NCBI GenBank assembly: GCA_037178625.1
Contig: CM074130.1
Location: forward strand, 1,860,001-1,924,000
Direction: 5' to 3'
Origin: Skeletonema tropicum
Taxonomy: Eukaryota; Bacillariophyta; Thalassiosirophyceae; Thalassiosirales; Thalassiosiraceae
DNA: 64,000 nt
Shown one piece after another: positions 37,601-49,402 of the stretch. The position numbers were made by a program, and so were the translations under genes. The number at the start of each line of letters is the position of its first letter. The stretch's first letter is position 1. The notes beneath the pieces are model-generated. The model ran no database searches, was not told the origin of the DNA, and saw nothing but the letters and a program-made list of their open reading frames with translations.

Positions 37601-39886
37601 ATGGCAGAGGCGACACAAGATGTGTACGATGTCATCATTTGCGGTACAGATTTAGTCCAGTCAATTCTTTCATCAGCATTGAGCCGTGCTGGCAAAAAAG
37701 TGCTGCATTGCGATGGAAATGACTGGTACGGTGGCTTTGATGCTGTGTTGTATGGGGGAGGGACTTTGGATTTATTTATAGAACAGTGTATGGACAATCA
37801 ACTGCAGGAAAAAGTTGACAACAATGATGCAGTGGCGGATGTAAATGGTGTTGTGGGGAAAGAAAGGGATTTCATTTCAGTTTTGCCGAAAGAAAAATAT
37901 GCGTCATTGAGATTGCATTCTCAAACCATTCTTGTGCAAAGTGATAAAGACAAAACAACAATTGCAGATGTGGTGGTCAAAGAAGATACGGCCGATTCAA
38001 AAATAGAAAAACTTGCTATTGACATCGATGCCGTTGAAGGGGAAGGGGAAGAAGAAATTAGCAATGAATCAAATAATGATGATTTGCAGGCTCCTGACTC
38101 CAACAAAGCCATAGATGAAGTGGATGGATTCTCATTGGATATCAGTCCATGTCTACTCTATGCCTGTGGAGATGCCGTAGAGGGGATGGTCAAAAGCGGT
38201 GTCTCTGACTATTTAGAGTTCAAGAGTGTCGAAGGATTGTTTGTCCTTATGGGTGAGGATAACTCATCGAAATCGAGTTCTCGGAGAGTCAATCGGCATC
38301 GAAAACAGAGTACAGATACAACTGAGAGCATTGACGATAAATCATCAACTGATAACAAACCCTTGGTGTCATACAGAGTGCCATGCTCCAAGGCAGATGT
38401 GTTCCGTTCCAAGCTTCTTTCTCCAGTTGACAAGCGTCGTCTCATGAAGTTTTTACAGCTAATTACTGATTATGGCATGGCAATGGCGTCACAGTCGACA
38501 GAACCCAACCCTGATGGTAACAACATTGCCCAAAACGGTTATGAGGAAGATATTTCAGCCAGTACAACATTACCGGCTTCCACAAACAACAATGGAGAGG
38601 ATGCCATTCAGTCAGTTAATGAACGTCGTCTTCATCGCGGACGCGCCTTATCTCGTCCACAGAACAAGGCGACACCATCGTCTTCGGATATGGAGTCTTT
38701 AATCAGGTGTGTGCGTGATGGTGTCAGCTTTTCAGATTTCTTACGGAATGTGGCAAAGCTACCCGACAGACTCGCAGTGGTTGTTGTTTATGCTCTGGCG
38801 CTGAGCCCCTTTGGCTACAATACGACTGATGAAGCAATTGATGACGCAATGGCCCGTGTATCCAAATACTCAACAAAAGATGGTGTGGAAGACCTGCTAC
38901 TACATGTCACAGCACTAGGAAGATTTGGTAATACTGCATTTCTCACTGCAATGTATGGGAGTGGCGAGTTGAGCCAGGCGTTTTGTAGGAGTGGAGCTGT
39001 GTACGGCTCGACCTACATGCTTCGTCGTCCTCCTCTGAGAATAATATTGGAGAAGAAATCTCCTAAAGTTAGTGGAGTTGTCCTTGGTGGTGAAGGAATG
39101 GTGGGATTCGATGATGAACAGCTCGATCAAGAGATTTTATGCGACCATGTTATAGTACCTAGTACAATGATCGATCCATCTGCAGTACGGAACGCAGTTC
39201 GAACCAGAACTTACAGAAGAATAAGCATTTTAAGAGGAAAGCTGGTCACGGCTGAACGAGAGCAAAATGATGCTGACATTTCTTCCGAGACAGAGCAGCG
39301 TTACGCAATTATCATACCTCCTGGAACGCGTGGCTTATCAAATCAGTCAGCGATTCATGTGCTTGCATTGGATGACAGCGTCTGCGTATCACCGCGAGGA
39401 AAGCAATACACTGTGCTGCATCTAACGATGACCTCTCCAGAAGACTGTGACTCGCATGATGTGTATGATGAAACACTTGGTCGAGCTGTTCAACATTTGA
39501 TTGAAAGCCAACTCTCTACTAATGAAAATGCTTCTTCAGTTGAAGAATGTCACCATGTCTCTTTCAGCTTTACTTCTGACTCTCCCAATGATATCACTGA
39601 GGACAATGAAAGAACTGGACTGCACATTGCTTACAGAGATACACAATCGATCACATGTGACTCGGCATTCAGGGAAGCAAAACGAATCTTTGACAAGATT
39701 TGTCCAGATGCTGACTTCCTTGGCTTATCGAAGAAGGTCGAGGATGAGATCGTATACCGTAATGAAGAGGACAGTGATGATGAGAAAGTTGTTCTTGAAA
39801 GTGCTGTTACTATGATCGAGACTCCTTTGATGTCACTGGAGACCAAGGAAGAACAACCGATTGATGTTAGTTTCGTAGAGAAGTAA
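37601..39886 (+). CDS. Rab escort protein (REP/CHM family)
   Basis: A 761-aa protein of the GDI/REP family. REP presents newly made Rab GTPases to geranylgeranyl transferase II and carries them to membranes. The dinucleotide-fold start is 'YDVIICGTDLVQSILSSALS' (residues 9-28), with 'VLHCDGNDWYGG'. The GDI-conserved 'FSLDISPCLLYACGDAVEGM' and 'SGVSDYLEFKSVEGLFV', 'YRVPCSKADVFRSKLLSPVDK', 'FLRNVAKLPDRLAVVVVYAL', 'FGNTAFLTAMYGSGELSQAF' and 'CRSGAVYGSTYML' follow in order. It is longer than RabGDI (~450 aa) through acidic and Ser-rich insertions at ~70-170, ~220-260 and ~290-355. Length and insertions favour REP over GDI. No introns. The start 'aaaaATGGCAGAG' has good context. Confidence 0.9.
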   Translation: MAEATQDVYDVIICGTDLVQSILSSALSRAGKKVLHCDGNDWYGGFDAVLYGGGTLDLFIEQCMDNQLQEKVDNNDAVADVNGVVGKERDFISVLPKEKYASLRLHSQTILVQSDKDKTTIADVVVKEDTADSKIEKLAIDIDAVEGEGEEEISNESNNDDLQAPDSNKAIDEVDGFSLDISPCLLYACGDAVEGMVKSGVSDYLEFKSVEGLFVLMGEDNSSKSSSRRVNRHRKQSTDTTESIDDKSSTDNKPLVSYRVPCSKADVFRSKLLSPVDKRRLMKFLQLITDYGMAMASQSTEPNPDGNNIAQNGYEEDISASTTLPASTNNNGEDAIQSVNERRLHRGRALSRPQNKATPSSSDMESLIRCVRDGVSFSDFLRNVAKLPDRLAVVVVYALALSPFGYNTTDEAIDDAMARVSKYSTKDGVEDLLLHVTALGRFGNTAFLTAMYGSGELSQAFCRSGAVYGSTYMLRRPPLRIILEKKSPKVSGVVLGGEGMVGFDDEQLDQEILCDHVIVPSTMIDPSAVRNAVRTRTYRRISILRGKLVTAEREQNDADISSETEQRYAIIIPPGTRGLSNQSAIHVLALDDSVCVSPRGKQYTVLHLTMTSPEDCDSHDVYDETLGRAVQHLIESQLSTNENASSVEECHHVSFSFTSDSPNDITEDNERTGLHIAYRDTQSITCDSAFREAKRIFDKICPDADFLGLSKKVEDEIVYRNEEDSDDEKVVLESAVTMIETPLMSLETKEEQPIDVSFVEK

Positions 39887-40049
39887 TACTTAAATAGAGA
39901 TTAAATGTCTTCTATAGATAGATACAACGAGGAGTTAAACTGAGGCGAAAGTCAAAACAGGCTTTTCAGACGTCCTAAATACATGATTGACAAAACATAC
40001 ATTGCTCAGTTCTTCTATAATTAAACATTATTTATTTTTTGTGTGTTAT

Positions 40050-40454
40050 TTATGCCTTGAGCTCCTTGATCTTCTGGGCAATAATCCTGCTCTTTTGCTT
40101 CTTAGCAACCATAACCTTGAACCTATCGAAATCTGATAATCCAGCCCTGGTCTTCTTGGCAGCGAGCTTCTTGGCCCACTGGGATCCCTCCCACTTGGCA
40201 AGGGTGTCTCCCTCCTTCCATGCTGCTTTCAATGTCTTCGCGCGGGCATTGCGTTGGATACTGACAGTAAGATCGGTAAGAGCAATTCGTCGGTAGGAGA
40301 TAACTTGACGCTTTACGCCAGTGATTTCCTCGGGTCCTTCAACTAAGCACTTGTTCTGATCGACGATGTCAATAACAGTGGCGAGCTTGCCAGCATCAGG
40401 TCCGTAATTGATAAGGACAACACGGCCAACTTCAACGTAACGTGAGAATCCCAT
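40050..40454 (-). CDS. RPL14: Ribosomal protein eL14
   Basis: 134 residues, the normal size for eL14 of the cytosolic 60S subunit. The N-terminal KOW/SH3-like domain reads 'FSRYVEVGRVVLINYGPDAG', 'KLATVIDIVDQNKCLVEGP' and 'VKRQVISYRRIALTDL'. A basic helical C-terminus ('WAKKLAAKKTRAGLSDFDRF', 'KVMVAKKQKSRIIAQKIKEL') contacts rRNA. It is intronless here. The stop lies ~160 bp from that of the Rab escort protein gene (convergent). Confidence 0.95.
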   Translation of the reverse strand: MGFSRYVEVGRVVLINYGPDAGKLATVIDIVDQNKCLVEGPEEITGVKRQVISYRRIALTDLTVSIQRNARAKTLKAAWKEGDTLAKWEGSQWAKKLAAKKTRAGLSDFDRFKVMVAKKQKSRIIAQKIKELKA

Positions 40455-41174
40455 TGTATATTAAATTGAATATATAACAGCTGTTGTTTCAAAGGAGCAA
40501 AAGGGGATCGGTGAGCACAATTTAAGGCAAAAGATGTATTTCAATTGATATCATCTCAATCATTAAGACTGAAACACCACCACAAACGTCACCAAACCCC
40601 AACAACAATAGATATATATCATGTCATCAGAGTGCGATAATTCGGCGTTTTCTTGGCGTGACATATCCCCACGATAAAAGTCTAGAGATAAATGATATAT
40701 GTACATCTAACTTCAGCCAACTTCTACGCCGCGGCTCTTCGGAACGACTTGGAAATTCCAGAAGCTGCCATCGGTGAGCAACACCCCAGATCGTTCACAA
40801 ATTGATCATCACTGCTATAGCACCGTCAACATCGATTCTTCCGCCGCCATGGTACAACGTACAAAGCCTACACACCTTCGTAGTGCCAACGTGATGTTGA
40901 GAGAGAGAGCGCGATGGGGAGATGGTGAGCAAAAGGTTGACTCGACTCAGTTTTCCTTTAAGTAAGTGGTAACACTCTAAAAAGGACCACTACGCTAAAT
41001 GGACCTCTCTAAGGAGAAAAGGAAAATGAGAGACGCAACGAGATACTTAAGAGATAAATCCTTCCCAAATAAATTCCTTTGTGAGTCTTGCAATGGCGAC
41101 ATGGACATGGCAATGGCACCCTGCCCTGTCAACTATATACTACTCTATCCAACTCACAATCACCACCGACAAAG
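40455..41174. other. Upstream region of eL14; no other gene
   Basis: Promoter region of the ribosomal gene, followed by sequence with no supported frame. Short open stretches (40774-40965, 40999-41190) look random. Confidence 0.35.
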
Positions 41175-42574
41175 ATGCCGAATCCAATGAAGTCAAAGGG
41201 CCGCCCCAGCAAGAACAAGAAGAAGGCGCCGGCGAAATCACCGCTGCGAATGCTTCCCGCAACACTCTCTCCTGCTGCCGATGCAAGTGCAAGGGCATCC
41301 ACCGATCGTGTTGAAAAGATCCTAAGTGATATGATATAGAAAGAATTTTGTTGATGACGGCAGCGTTGCAACTTACCTCATTCGGTTTAATACGTCTTTT
41401 CAATAACCGCATATAAAAGATGATAGATGCTGACAATGAAGATCAGAACAAAAATGATCGCAAGAGGAAGGCTCTCCGAAATTATATCGTCGATGCTGTT
41501 GACGCGCTCAAACCATTGCGTGATAGGCAACACCATATCAGTTTCCTCGGGATAGATGGGGTGAAGCTCTTGATCATGATACAGTTGTGGAGTACATATG
41601 ACTACTAAGTTTAATGTTGCTGTGGTTGAACGTTCATGCGCCGAGAAGTACATGAAGGCGCTGAAAATAACAGATGAAATCACCCCCGACATGGAAGTCG
41701 AAGATGGTAGAGTCTTCCAATCGGTAGAGCAGTGCAATTGCTTGGGTCTACAAAGTAGCAGTAGCAAGAGTGGAGATGCCTTTTTCGCAAGATCTTGGGA
41801 CCTACATTAATAACACACCACGTTGCTTCAGCAAAGCAACAACTCGGTCTCAAGCTCACGAGGGCAAAGACGTGATGAAACCCGAGGCATACGAGATAAT
41901 TGCAGAGCATTTGAAAGTGGAGAGAAAGATATTTTCAATCATCTCATGCTTCTTTTGGACTGGAACTTGATGAAGAGCAGTGAGAACTATTTGAATGTGA
42001 AAATGATACGCATTGACTTCGAGGAAGTTTACTTGAATTGTTTGTATTCGAGAGCATGCACGGTCCATAGCACTGCTTCGCCAATCTAGAAATGCCTCAC
42101 ATCTGTCTTGTGCCTTTCGCAAGCTAGATCTTTGCGTGTTTTCTGGCACCAACCAGTAAACTAGGTACAGTATTCGAATGCATGATCGCTTTGGGGAAAT
42201 CAAGGATGATTTTTACGACATTGGGATCAACTGGCAAGAACTTGGTACTCATTCTACTTGAAAGGCGCCGGAAGTATGGTCGCCAATGCCAGCACTGTGG
42301 GCCCATCAATTGTTGCCTTGTGTCTACGAGCGGGCTGGAAGCTTGGAGGTGTGACGTTATGTATCACTTTCGTCAAGACGCAGGTGATTTGAATGTGGTA
42401 GGAAGAGCTGCTGTCTCGATATCGAGACGAAATATTTTGGATATCGCCGCTATATTCAACTGTTCGGACTTGGACCAAGATGGCAAGCTTGCGGCAATGG
42501 CAATGGCCAAAGCTGACCGCTGGCTGAAAGAGCGCATTCCAAAAGTTTTGGAGATCACAAAACAACAGCAATAG
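41175..42574 (+). pseudogene. Decayed tyrosine recombinase (Crypton-like element)
   Basis: Scattered over three + frames are pieces of a phage-integrase-fold protein: 'EAYEIIAEHLKVERK' (~41880-41925), 'FNHLMLLLDWNLMKSSENY' (~41936-41992), then 'FYDIGINWQELGTHST' (~42212-42260). A TGA stands where the catalytic Arg of the His-x-x-Arg box belongs. After a one-base shift come 'AGSMVANASTVGPSI' and 'LRAGWKLGGV' (~42272-42353). After another shift come the nucleophile-region-like 'VMYHFRQDAGDLNVVGRAA' (~42358-42414) and a C-terminal tail to 42574. A possible N-terminal part with basic 'KSKGRPSKNKKK' starts at 41175. The nonsense change is compatible with a CGA-to-TGA transition. I recognise the pattern from recombinase-like proteins abundant in protist genomes; the element type is inference. 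Confidence 0.6.
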
Positions 42575-43208
42575 GCAGAGGATAATCTTGTGTAAAATAA
42601 ATAAATACAAAGTTAATCTAATTCTTGTGTAGGTCTACATTAAATAATGTACATTTTTACATCAACAATCTCATTCGTTTCATTGCTTTAACTTTGCTTG
42701 GTCTGGAGTGGGCGGTGGCACGAGCGGACACCTTGGAGGCTTACGCGGAATTTTATCACTACTTGTAGTTTATCTTCACGCTATGTACCCAGAGTGGCGG
42801 GGGCGGGAGGCAAAAAAAAATTTTACTAACAAAAGTGCTAATAAACATGGCGTCCGACCCGATCACTATATTGGCAGCGCGTTTAGCATGTTATGTGATC
42901 AAGCTGAGCGACCGCTCGATGTTGCAATCGATTCAGCATGTCTTCTTTTGTCGGAAAGTAATCAATTTATAGTTTATAATCACAATATTGACCTCAGCCT
43001 AATCAGTTTCCTATCTCACCAAAATCGGCCATATTTGCATCTAATAAATATAAATAAATTGTGGTTCGTACGGTCGCTCGTACGTGTTTGTCACATTTCG
43101 TCAAAATCCGCTGTGATAACCTAAACTTTTTTCGTTTTAGTAGTTCAGGAGTAGATCCTTTTACTGTATAACAACGCATCATCTTCATAAATACAGGCCA
43201 CCATACTG

Positions 43209-43247
43209 AAAATCTGAAAGGGATAAAACCATTTCCTTTCAGATTTT
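43209..43247. repeat. 13-bp stem, 13-nt loop hairpin
   Basis: AAAATCTGAAAGG (43209-43221) pairs perfectly with CCTTTCAGATTTT (43235-43247). It is in non-coding DNA and could be a structured transcript element or remnant transposon end. Confidence 0.65.
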
Positions 43248-43278
43248 TTGCCCTTCAGGTTTGCATTCGCTACGTTTT

Positions 43279-43565
43279 AGCAAGCAAGTTAGAACCGCTT
43301 CGTACGACTCCGTTCTCAATCCAAGGCCAACATAGCATATAAGTAGTGCAAAACAGACGAACAACATAGATATTTAGTTAGAGCCGTTTCGTGCGTTTTT
43401 TTTCACACACATTTCCGAATAGCAAGCAAGTTAGAACCGCTTCGACAACTCCTTCTCATTCCATGGCCAACATAGTCTATATCGTGCAAAACGGAACAAC
43501 ATAAGTACTTCAATACATATTTATCAGAGCCGTTTAGTACCGCGTTTAGTATATAGCGTTCTTAT
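43279..43565. repeat. Diverged ~142-bp tandem duplication
   Basis: Two copies start 'agcaagcaagttagaaccgc' at 43279 and 43421. Both include 'ggccaacatag', 'gtgcaaaac', 'agagccgttt' and end '...ttcacac..atttccg'. The rest of the 42575-44290 interval shows no gene; it has short A/T-rich and palindromic bits ('acggtcgctcgtacg'). Confidence 0.7.
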
Positions 43566-44290
43566 TTCACACCATTTCCGTGTGGGCTAGCGGACCAGCA
43601 GCCGAGCTGGTCCGGTCTAGTATTTACTAGGGGAATGAAAGTAGCAAACTTTGGTGTGATAGTGTTCAATGATGAAATAGGCTATAAACCGAGGTCAAAA
43701 CACCATCGAACTACATATTTCATGTGGTTTCCGAGTATCTTCACGCATATGTATGTACTAAAACGTGCTTTTACAAGTTTCCTACGTACCAACCATATGT
43801 AGCCCATGGTTTTTTACTAGCGATTTTCACGTAGATGCCGACACACCGTGAGACAGCAATATCCTTTATAGCGGCTGCTGGCAATGAAATCACAGCATAA
43901 TATTAGGCAGACTATTCACTACTGCCCTGCTGAGAATAATACTGCTCTTGGAATCATTAAAATAGGGCTACTACAAGCGAAGTTCTGCTTGGTGCTTGAC
44001 AAAATTCAAAATTTAGCAAAATTTAGCTCTGAGGTACATAGCGTTAAACAAAGTCGTAAATCGGTTCTGAGCCAAAATGTAACTGCATACATCAACTTGA
44101 TTCAAAATTAAAAGGAAACACCTTCACTTCACATAACTCGACGAAAACACACCGTTGAGAGTAATGTTGACGCCTGTGAGAGGAAGACACTCAACCTCGA
44201 CTGCAACAATGACGAATTGCGGTCGCAGTCGCAGCCAACTTCTCCAGGCAAAGATAAAAAAAACACCAAATAAGAATAAGTCACCCATAG

Positions 44291-46056
44291 GCATCAAACG
44301 AAGCTTCAAACGAAGCTTCGGCTTTGATGGATCAAACGAAGCAAACGAAGCTTCGGCTTTGATGGATCAAACGAAGCTTCGGCTTTGATGAATCAAACGA
44401 AGCAAACGAAGCTTCGGCTTTGATGGATCAAACGAAGCAAACGAAGCTTCGGCTTTGATGGATCAAACAAAGCAAACGAAGCTTCGGCTTTGATGGATCA
44501 AACGAAGCTTCGGCTTTGATGGATCAAAAAAAGTAAACAAAGCTTCGGCTTTGATGGATCAAACTAAGCAAACGAACCTTCAGCTTTGTTGGATCAAACG
44601 AAGCAAACGAAGCTTCTACTTTGATGGATGAAACGAAGCAAACGAAGCTTCGGCTTTGATGGATCAAACGAAGCAAACGAAGCTTCGGCTTTGATGGATC
44701 AAACGAAGCAAACTAAGCTTCGGCTTTGATGGATCAAACGAAGCAAACGAAGCTTTGGCTTTGAGGGATCAAAGGAAGCAAACGAAGCTTCGGCTTTGAT
44801 GGATCAAAGGAAGCTTCGGCTTTGATGGATCAACCGAAGCTTCGGCTTCGATGGATCAAACCAAGCAAACGAAGCTTCGGCTTTGATGGATCAAACGAAG
44901 CTTCGGCTTTGATGGATCAAACGGAGCAAACGAAGCTTCGGCTTTGATGGATCAAACGAAGCAAACGAAGCTTCGGCTTTGATGGATCAAAAGAAGCAAA
45001 CGAAGCTTCGGCTTTGATGGATCAAACGAAGCAAACGAAGCTTCAGCTTTCATGGATCAAACGAAGCTTCGGCTTTGATGGATCAAACGAAGCAAACGAA
45101 GCTTCGGCTTTGATGGATCAAACGAAGCAAACGAAGCTTCGGCTGATCCGGCTTTGATGGATCAACCGAAGCTTCGGCTTTGATGGATCTAATGAAGCAA
45201 AAGAAGCTTCGGCTTTGATGGATCAATCGAAGCAAACGAAGCTTCGGCATTGATGGATCAAACAAAGCAAACGAAGCTTTGGCTTTGATGGATCAAACGA
45301 AGCAAACGAAGCTTCGGCTTTGAGGGATCAAACGAAGCACACGAAGCTTCGGCTTTGATGGATCAAAGGAAGCTTCGGCTTTGATGGATCAAACGAAGCA
45401 AACGAAGCTTCGGCTTTGATGGATCAAACGAAGCAAACGAAGCTTCGGCTTTGATGGATCAAACGAAGCTTCGTCTTTGATGGATCAAACGAAGCAAACG
45501 AAGCTTCGGCTTTGATGGATCAATCGAAGCAAACGAAGCTTCGGCTTTGATGGATCAAACGAAGCAAACGAAGCTTCGGCTTTGATGGACCAATGCAAGC
45601 TTCGGCTTTCATGGATCAAACGAAGCTTCGGCTTTGATGGATCAAATGAAGCAAACGAAGCTTCGGATTTGATGGATCAAACGGATCAAACGAAGCTTCG
45701 GCTTTGATTGATCAAACGATGCAAGCGAAGCTTCGGCTTTGATGGATCAAACGAAGCTTCGACTTTGATGGATCAAACGAAGCAAACGAAGCTTCGGCTT
45801 TGATGGATCAAAGGAAGCTTCGGCTTTGATGGATCAAACGAAGCAAACGAAGCTTCGGCTTTGATGGATCAAACGAAGCAAACGAAGCTTCGGCTTCGAT
45901 TGATCAAACAAAGCTTCGGCTTTGATGGATCAAACCAAGCAAACGAAGCTTCGGCTTTGATGGATCAAAGGAAGCTTCGGCTTTGATGGATGATACGAAG
46001 CAGACGAAGCTTCGGCTTTGATAGATCAAACGAAGCTTCGGCTTTGATGGATCAAA
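44291..46056. repeat. Satellite array of 35-bp and 26-bp units
   Basis: About 1.77 kb of tandem units. The long unit (35 bp) starts 'gatggatcaaacgaagcaaa' and ends 'cgaagcttcggcttt'. The short unit (26 bp) lacks one 9-bp 'gcaaacgaa' block. Long and short units alternate irregularly. Each unit holds the palindrome CGAAGCTTCG (containing a HindIII site). Occasional variants change one or two bases (e.g. 'gagggatc', 'tcatggatc'). Open frames inside (repeats of 'PKLRLLRLIHQSRSF') are by-products because 35+26-type changes keep shifting frame. No gene. Confidence 0.95.
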
Positions 46057-46764
46057 CTCTAAAGTAAGCAATATTCTGTCGAATGCCATACAAGCTGTGA
46101 GCTACCTGATTAATGGACGGTACTGAAGAAGTAAACGTGGCCGAAGCGAGAGGTTGTACCCGATCTGGTGTCATCAGTGAGGGAGAAACAACGTTGCTGG
46201 GTATAAGATTCCTAAAGCCCAAATTAGCCAGAAACTGGTGCACTAAGGCACGGCTATTCCTACTCGATTCCTGAAGTATTACTGAGAGAAAGGTCCGCCA
46301 TCGGCTACTACTTACTACACGGTGTTTTATTGTTTATTTCTATTTCGACTTGTGAGATGTCGACGTGTCATGGCCGACCTTCAACTTGTGGTGAGATAAA
46401 TTCTTATCCCGCCAAAACACAAGCAGATGTCCTTCTCCCGAGGCAGATGGCTTCTCGTTCGTAACGATTCAAAATAACGTAAATCCATGTTTTCATAATT
46501 CCTAACTTCCATATTCCCGATAATGATGATAAAAGGCAGCGTTCCAAATTCTGATTTGAGACTCCCCAACCTGCATAGCAATCATCATTTTTCCCATACA
46601 ACAAACCTATTCCCATCTATCTTCCCTAAAATATCTCTCCCCTATTTTCTTTCCAGTTCTCAACCTATATAATTTCCAACCGAATCATTCCTTCGCTCCC
46701 CATCTTCCTTCCCAATTCCTAAACACGAACTCCCCGATCCTCTTCCGAATTCCTTCCTTAGTTC
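46057..46764. other. Spacer between satellite and copia relic
   Basis: No gene. Rich in 'ttccc/aattcc' motifs at 46650-46800 (imperfect repeats of 'ccgaattcctt'). A 3' LTR matching the one at 49405-49803 was looked for and not seen, so the copia relic seems truncated here. Confidence 0.4.
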
Positions 46765-49402
46765 TTAATCAATATCTCCCCAATCCTCTACCGAATTCCT
46801 ACTAGGTCCCCAAGAGCTTCCATCTCCATAAAGAGTATCTGTAAATACTATTTCCCGACGCTTCCTCACCTCAAGCAAGACAGTGTCGTTAAAGTTTCTT
46901 AGCACAAAGTTAGGACCCCCTTTACATACGACGGTGGGACATTCTCCATCAAAAACACTAGGATTCCAAGGTGTCGACTTCAAATCATGCTCCGTAGGAT
47001 AAGACATGTTGGATAAAGGGTAGTCCGTCCTTGAATGTGATGGGGATAGTGCATTGTTACTTCTCGTAGAAGTAACAATGTTTTGAGTTCCACCCATCTC
47101 AATAGGAATGTCTCCAACTTCACATCCTGCGCAAGTCATTTGAATCTTGGAGTTAATAGTAGGTCCGTCATCGATCTCTCCATACTCATGAAAAACTAGA
47201 ATGACTGGGATTCCCTCGCACGTCTTAACCTTCCCGGCAAACGATGCAAACTGGAGTTGACTGGTCTTGTTCCCATCAAAACTGGTAACGTTGATAAACC
47301 TGGCTGGATCAGCATACCATAGACATCTAAGATACTTCGGATTTCCCAATCCTGAGTTTGCTCCACCGTCCACTAGTGCACGAAAAAGACTAGAATCCTC
47401 AAAATTGTTTAAGTCCTCATATCGATTCAAATTGCTTATGGGCGTTGTAAAAGTCATATTCACACTGCGTTCTTCCGTCGAAGGGTTCGTGGGAGGATTC
47501 AACACCAGATCTGGAAATCCAGCGTGCTGAAGAGTAGTTGCAGCTGATACATTCCTCTGCTGACCATGTTCTCCTCGCTTGATAGGAATTAGTTGATTCG
47601 GAGACTTGTTCTGACGAGACATGAGTCTTGCCGGTACGAAAGGATCCCTAGGAATACAAGGTACGGTGTCTTGGATTTCTTGAGCGGCGGTAGAACGTGC
47701 ACGCATCGCTTGAATATATCCCATATTGACCGAACGCTCGCTAGTGTTGGTATCCTCAGAAACATTACCTGATTCAGCTAAATTCGTCGCACAAGCATTT
47801 CTGCCGGAAATTCCAGTCCCTGGAATACGATGTTCTTCAGCATTGGAAGGTGGTGGTCCTGGAAGAAGACTTGTGAGAATATCCTCACGATCATTAATCG
47901 GAATCTTAAGCCACATACGCTTCACCTCACGAGATAACTTGTCCCAATTTTTCATCGGCATTGACCATGTCTGCGAGCTTCTCCAACATTGATGTAACGA
48001 TAGGCCTCATCTATTGCATCTACAGCATCATACTCTTCCGACTCAAGCGTGGTAGAGTTAACATTGATATCGGTACCGTAAACATCCATGTCCCACAAGA
48101 CTCCCTCATCTGCAACAAAACCTCCGTTGATCATACTGGCATTGATCTTCCTCCTCGAGTTGATCACGGATGTTTTGAATTCAGCATCCAATTGCTGGGC
48201 TTGACGGTAGTAGAAGTCGATTTTGGCAGAGGCAGAACGTACGATAACTTGGCTCCCAATTGCAGTATCTTCCTGTACATCCATCAGCTTCTTGGTATCC
48301 CGAAGTTCCTTGATACTATCGATGTATCTCTCGAAGTAGATAAGCTCCTGGTCTTCCGAGATATTCTGATTTGTCTTACAGAAATGATTGTGCTCAATGA
48401 CCCATCGCCTGAAAGAATCAATTGCAGCAGCAAGTCCTTTGTGGTTCGCAGGGATCTTGCTGGTGCAAATAAGCCCGAGTAGATACTTCGTCCTAGTGAT
48501 GGCCGCGATGTTGTCATCGTAATGGTTTGATAAGTCTCTCCAAACAGCTACTCCGTCCATCTCCTTGCTGTGTCTTTTGATGATAGTAAGACCTTCATTT
48601 GTTTCAACTGATTCTTGAAGTGCCATGAAGAGAAGAGTGTTCTTCTTCTTGTAGAGCTTGACTTCTTTCATCAGGATCATCAGTTCCATCAACTGGCACA
48701 TAATAGTTGTTTTCTGTAATATCGATCATATCGTTGAGAGTAAGAATCCCCATGTGCTTGATCTTCCATCTCATCCATTCCGATGCATTCTGGAGTTTGG
48801 CCCAGGATTCTTCATTGGGTTTAATCTTCTTTTCGAATGCAAGTAATGCCTTGGCAGCAGCCGACCGACAATTGGCAGGAGTAGTCAGTCCGTTGTTCCC
48901 GGTGGTAGACGAAGTGGTGGTAGAGACAAGATTAAGTCCCTTTCTCTTCTCCGACGCTGCCGCGATAACTGGATCATATGCAACTTCACCGTTAGCGTCT
49001 GTTGTGTGTCTCTCCTCTGGTGACATATTTAGAAACATATCAAACATGGGTCTGAGTCTGTCGTGACAGATATCTACAGGATGATCCGGTAGTGTACCGT
49101 GTGTGTTCTGTAGCCAGTTGAGAAAACTAGGAACTAGTTTCAATTCATCCATCTGGGCTTGGTCCATCATCTCAACCAATTGCGTATCTGGGTCTTTCCA
49201 CCTCATCTTCTTGAGGGTTTCAGCCATCCTTAATCGCATTAGTTATATCATAACGCGTCTTGATTCCCGCAGCCTTAAAAGCGCCGTCGACCTCTTGATC
49301 ATCAAAGAAGAGCCTCGAGAGGATATGATTGACCTCACGATCAGGGACCCTCCTATTTGCTGTTCCAACTACCATTTTTGATTGGTTATCACGGGTACCC
49401 AC
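46765..49402 (-). pseudogene. Ty1/copia (diatom-type) gag-protease relic
   Basis: Four - strand frames in order (49402-49220, 49239-48604, 48701-47952, 47961-46765) join by single-base shifts near 49230, 48670 and 47960. The first part is gag-like: helical, with 'KNTLLFMALQESVETNEG' and 'WRDLSNHYDD'. After 'MKNWDKLSREVKRMW' comes a retroviral-type protease with the active-site motif 'ALVDGGANSG' and downstream 'FINVTSFDGN', 'TINSKIQMTCAGCEVGDI', 'STPWNPSVFDGE', a layout I associate with diatom copia elements. Integrase, RT and RNase H are absent: the frame ends at 46765 and unrelated spacer follows. With three frameshifts and a truncated pol it is dead. Confidence 0.75.

Noticed and set aside
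44291..46056. CRISPR-like regular repeats
   Set aside because: There are no unique spacers: units are contiguous and near-identical, and the genome is eukaryotic. It is a satellite.
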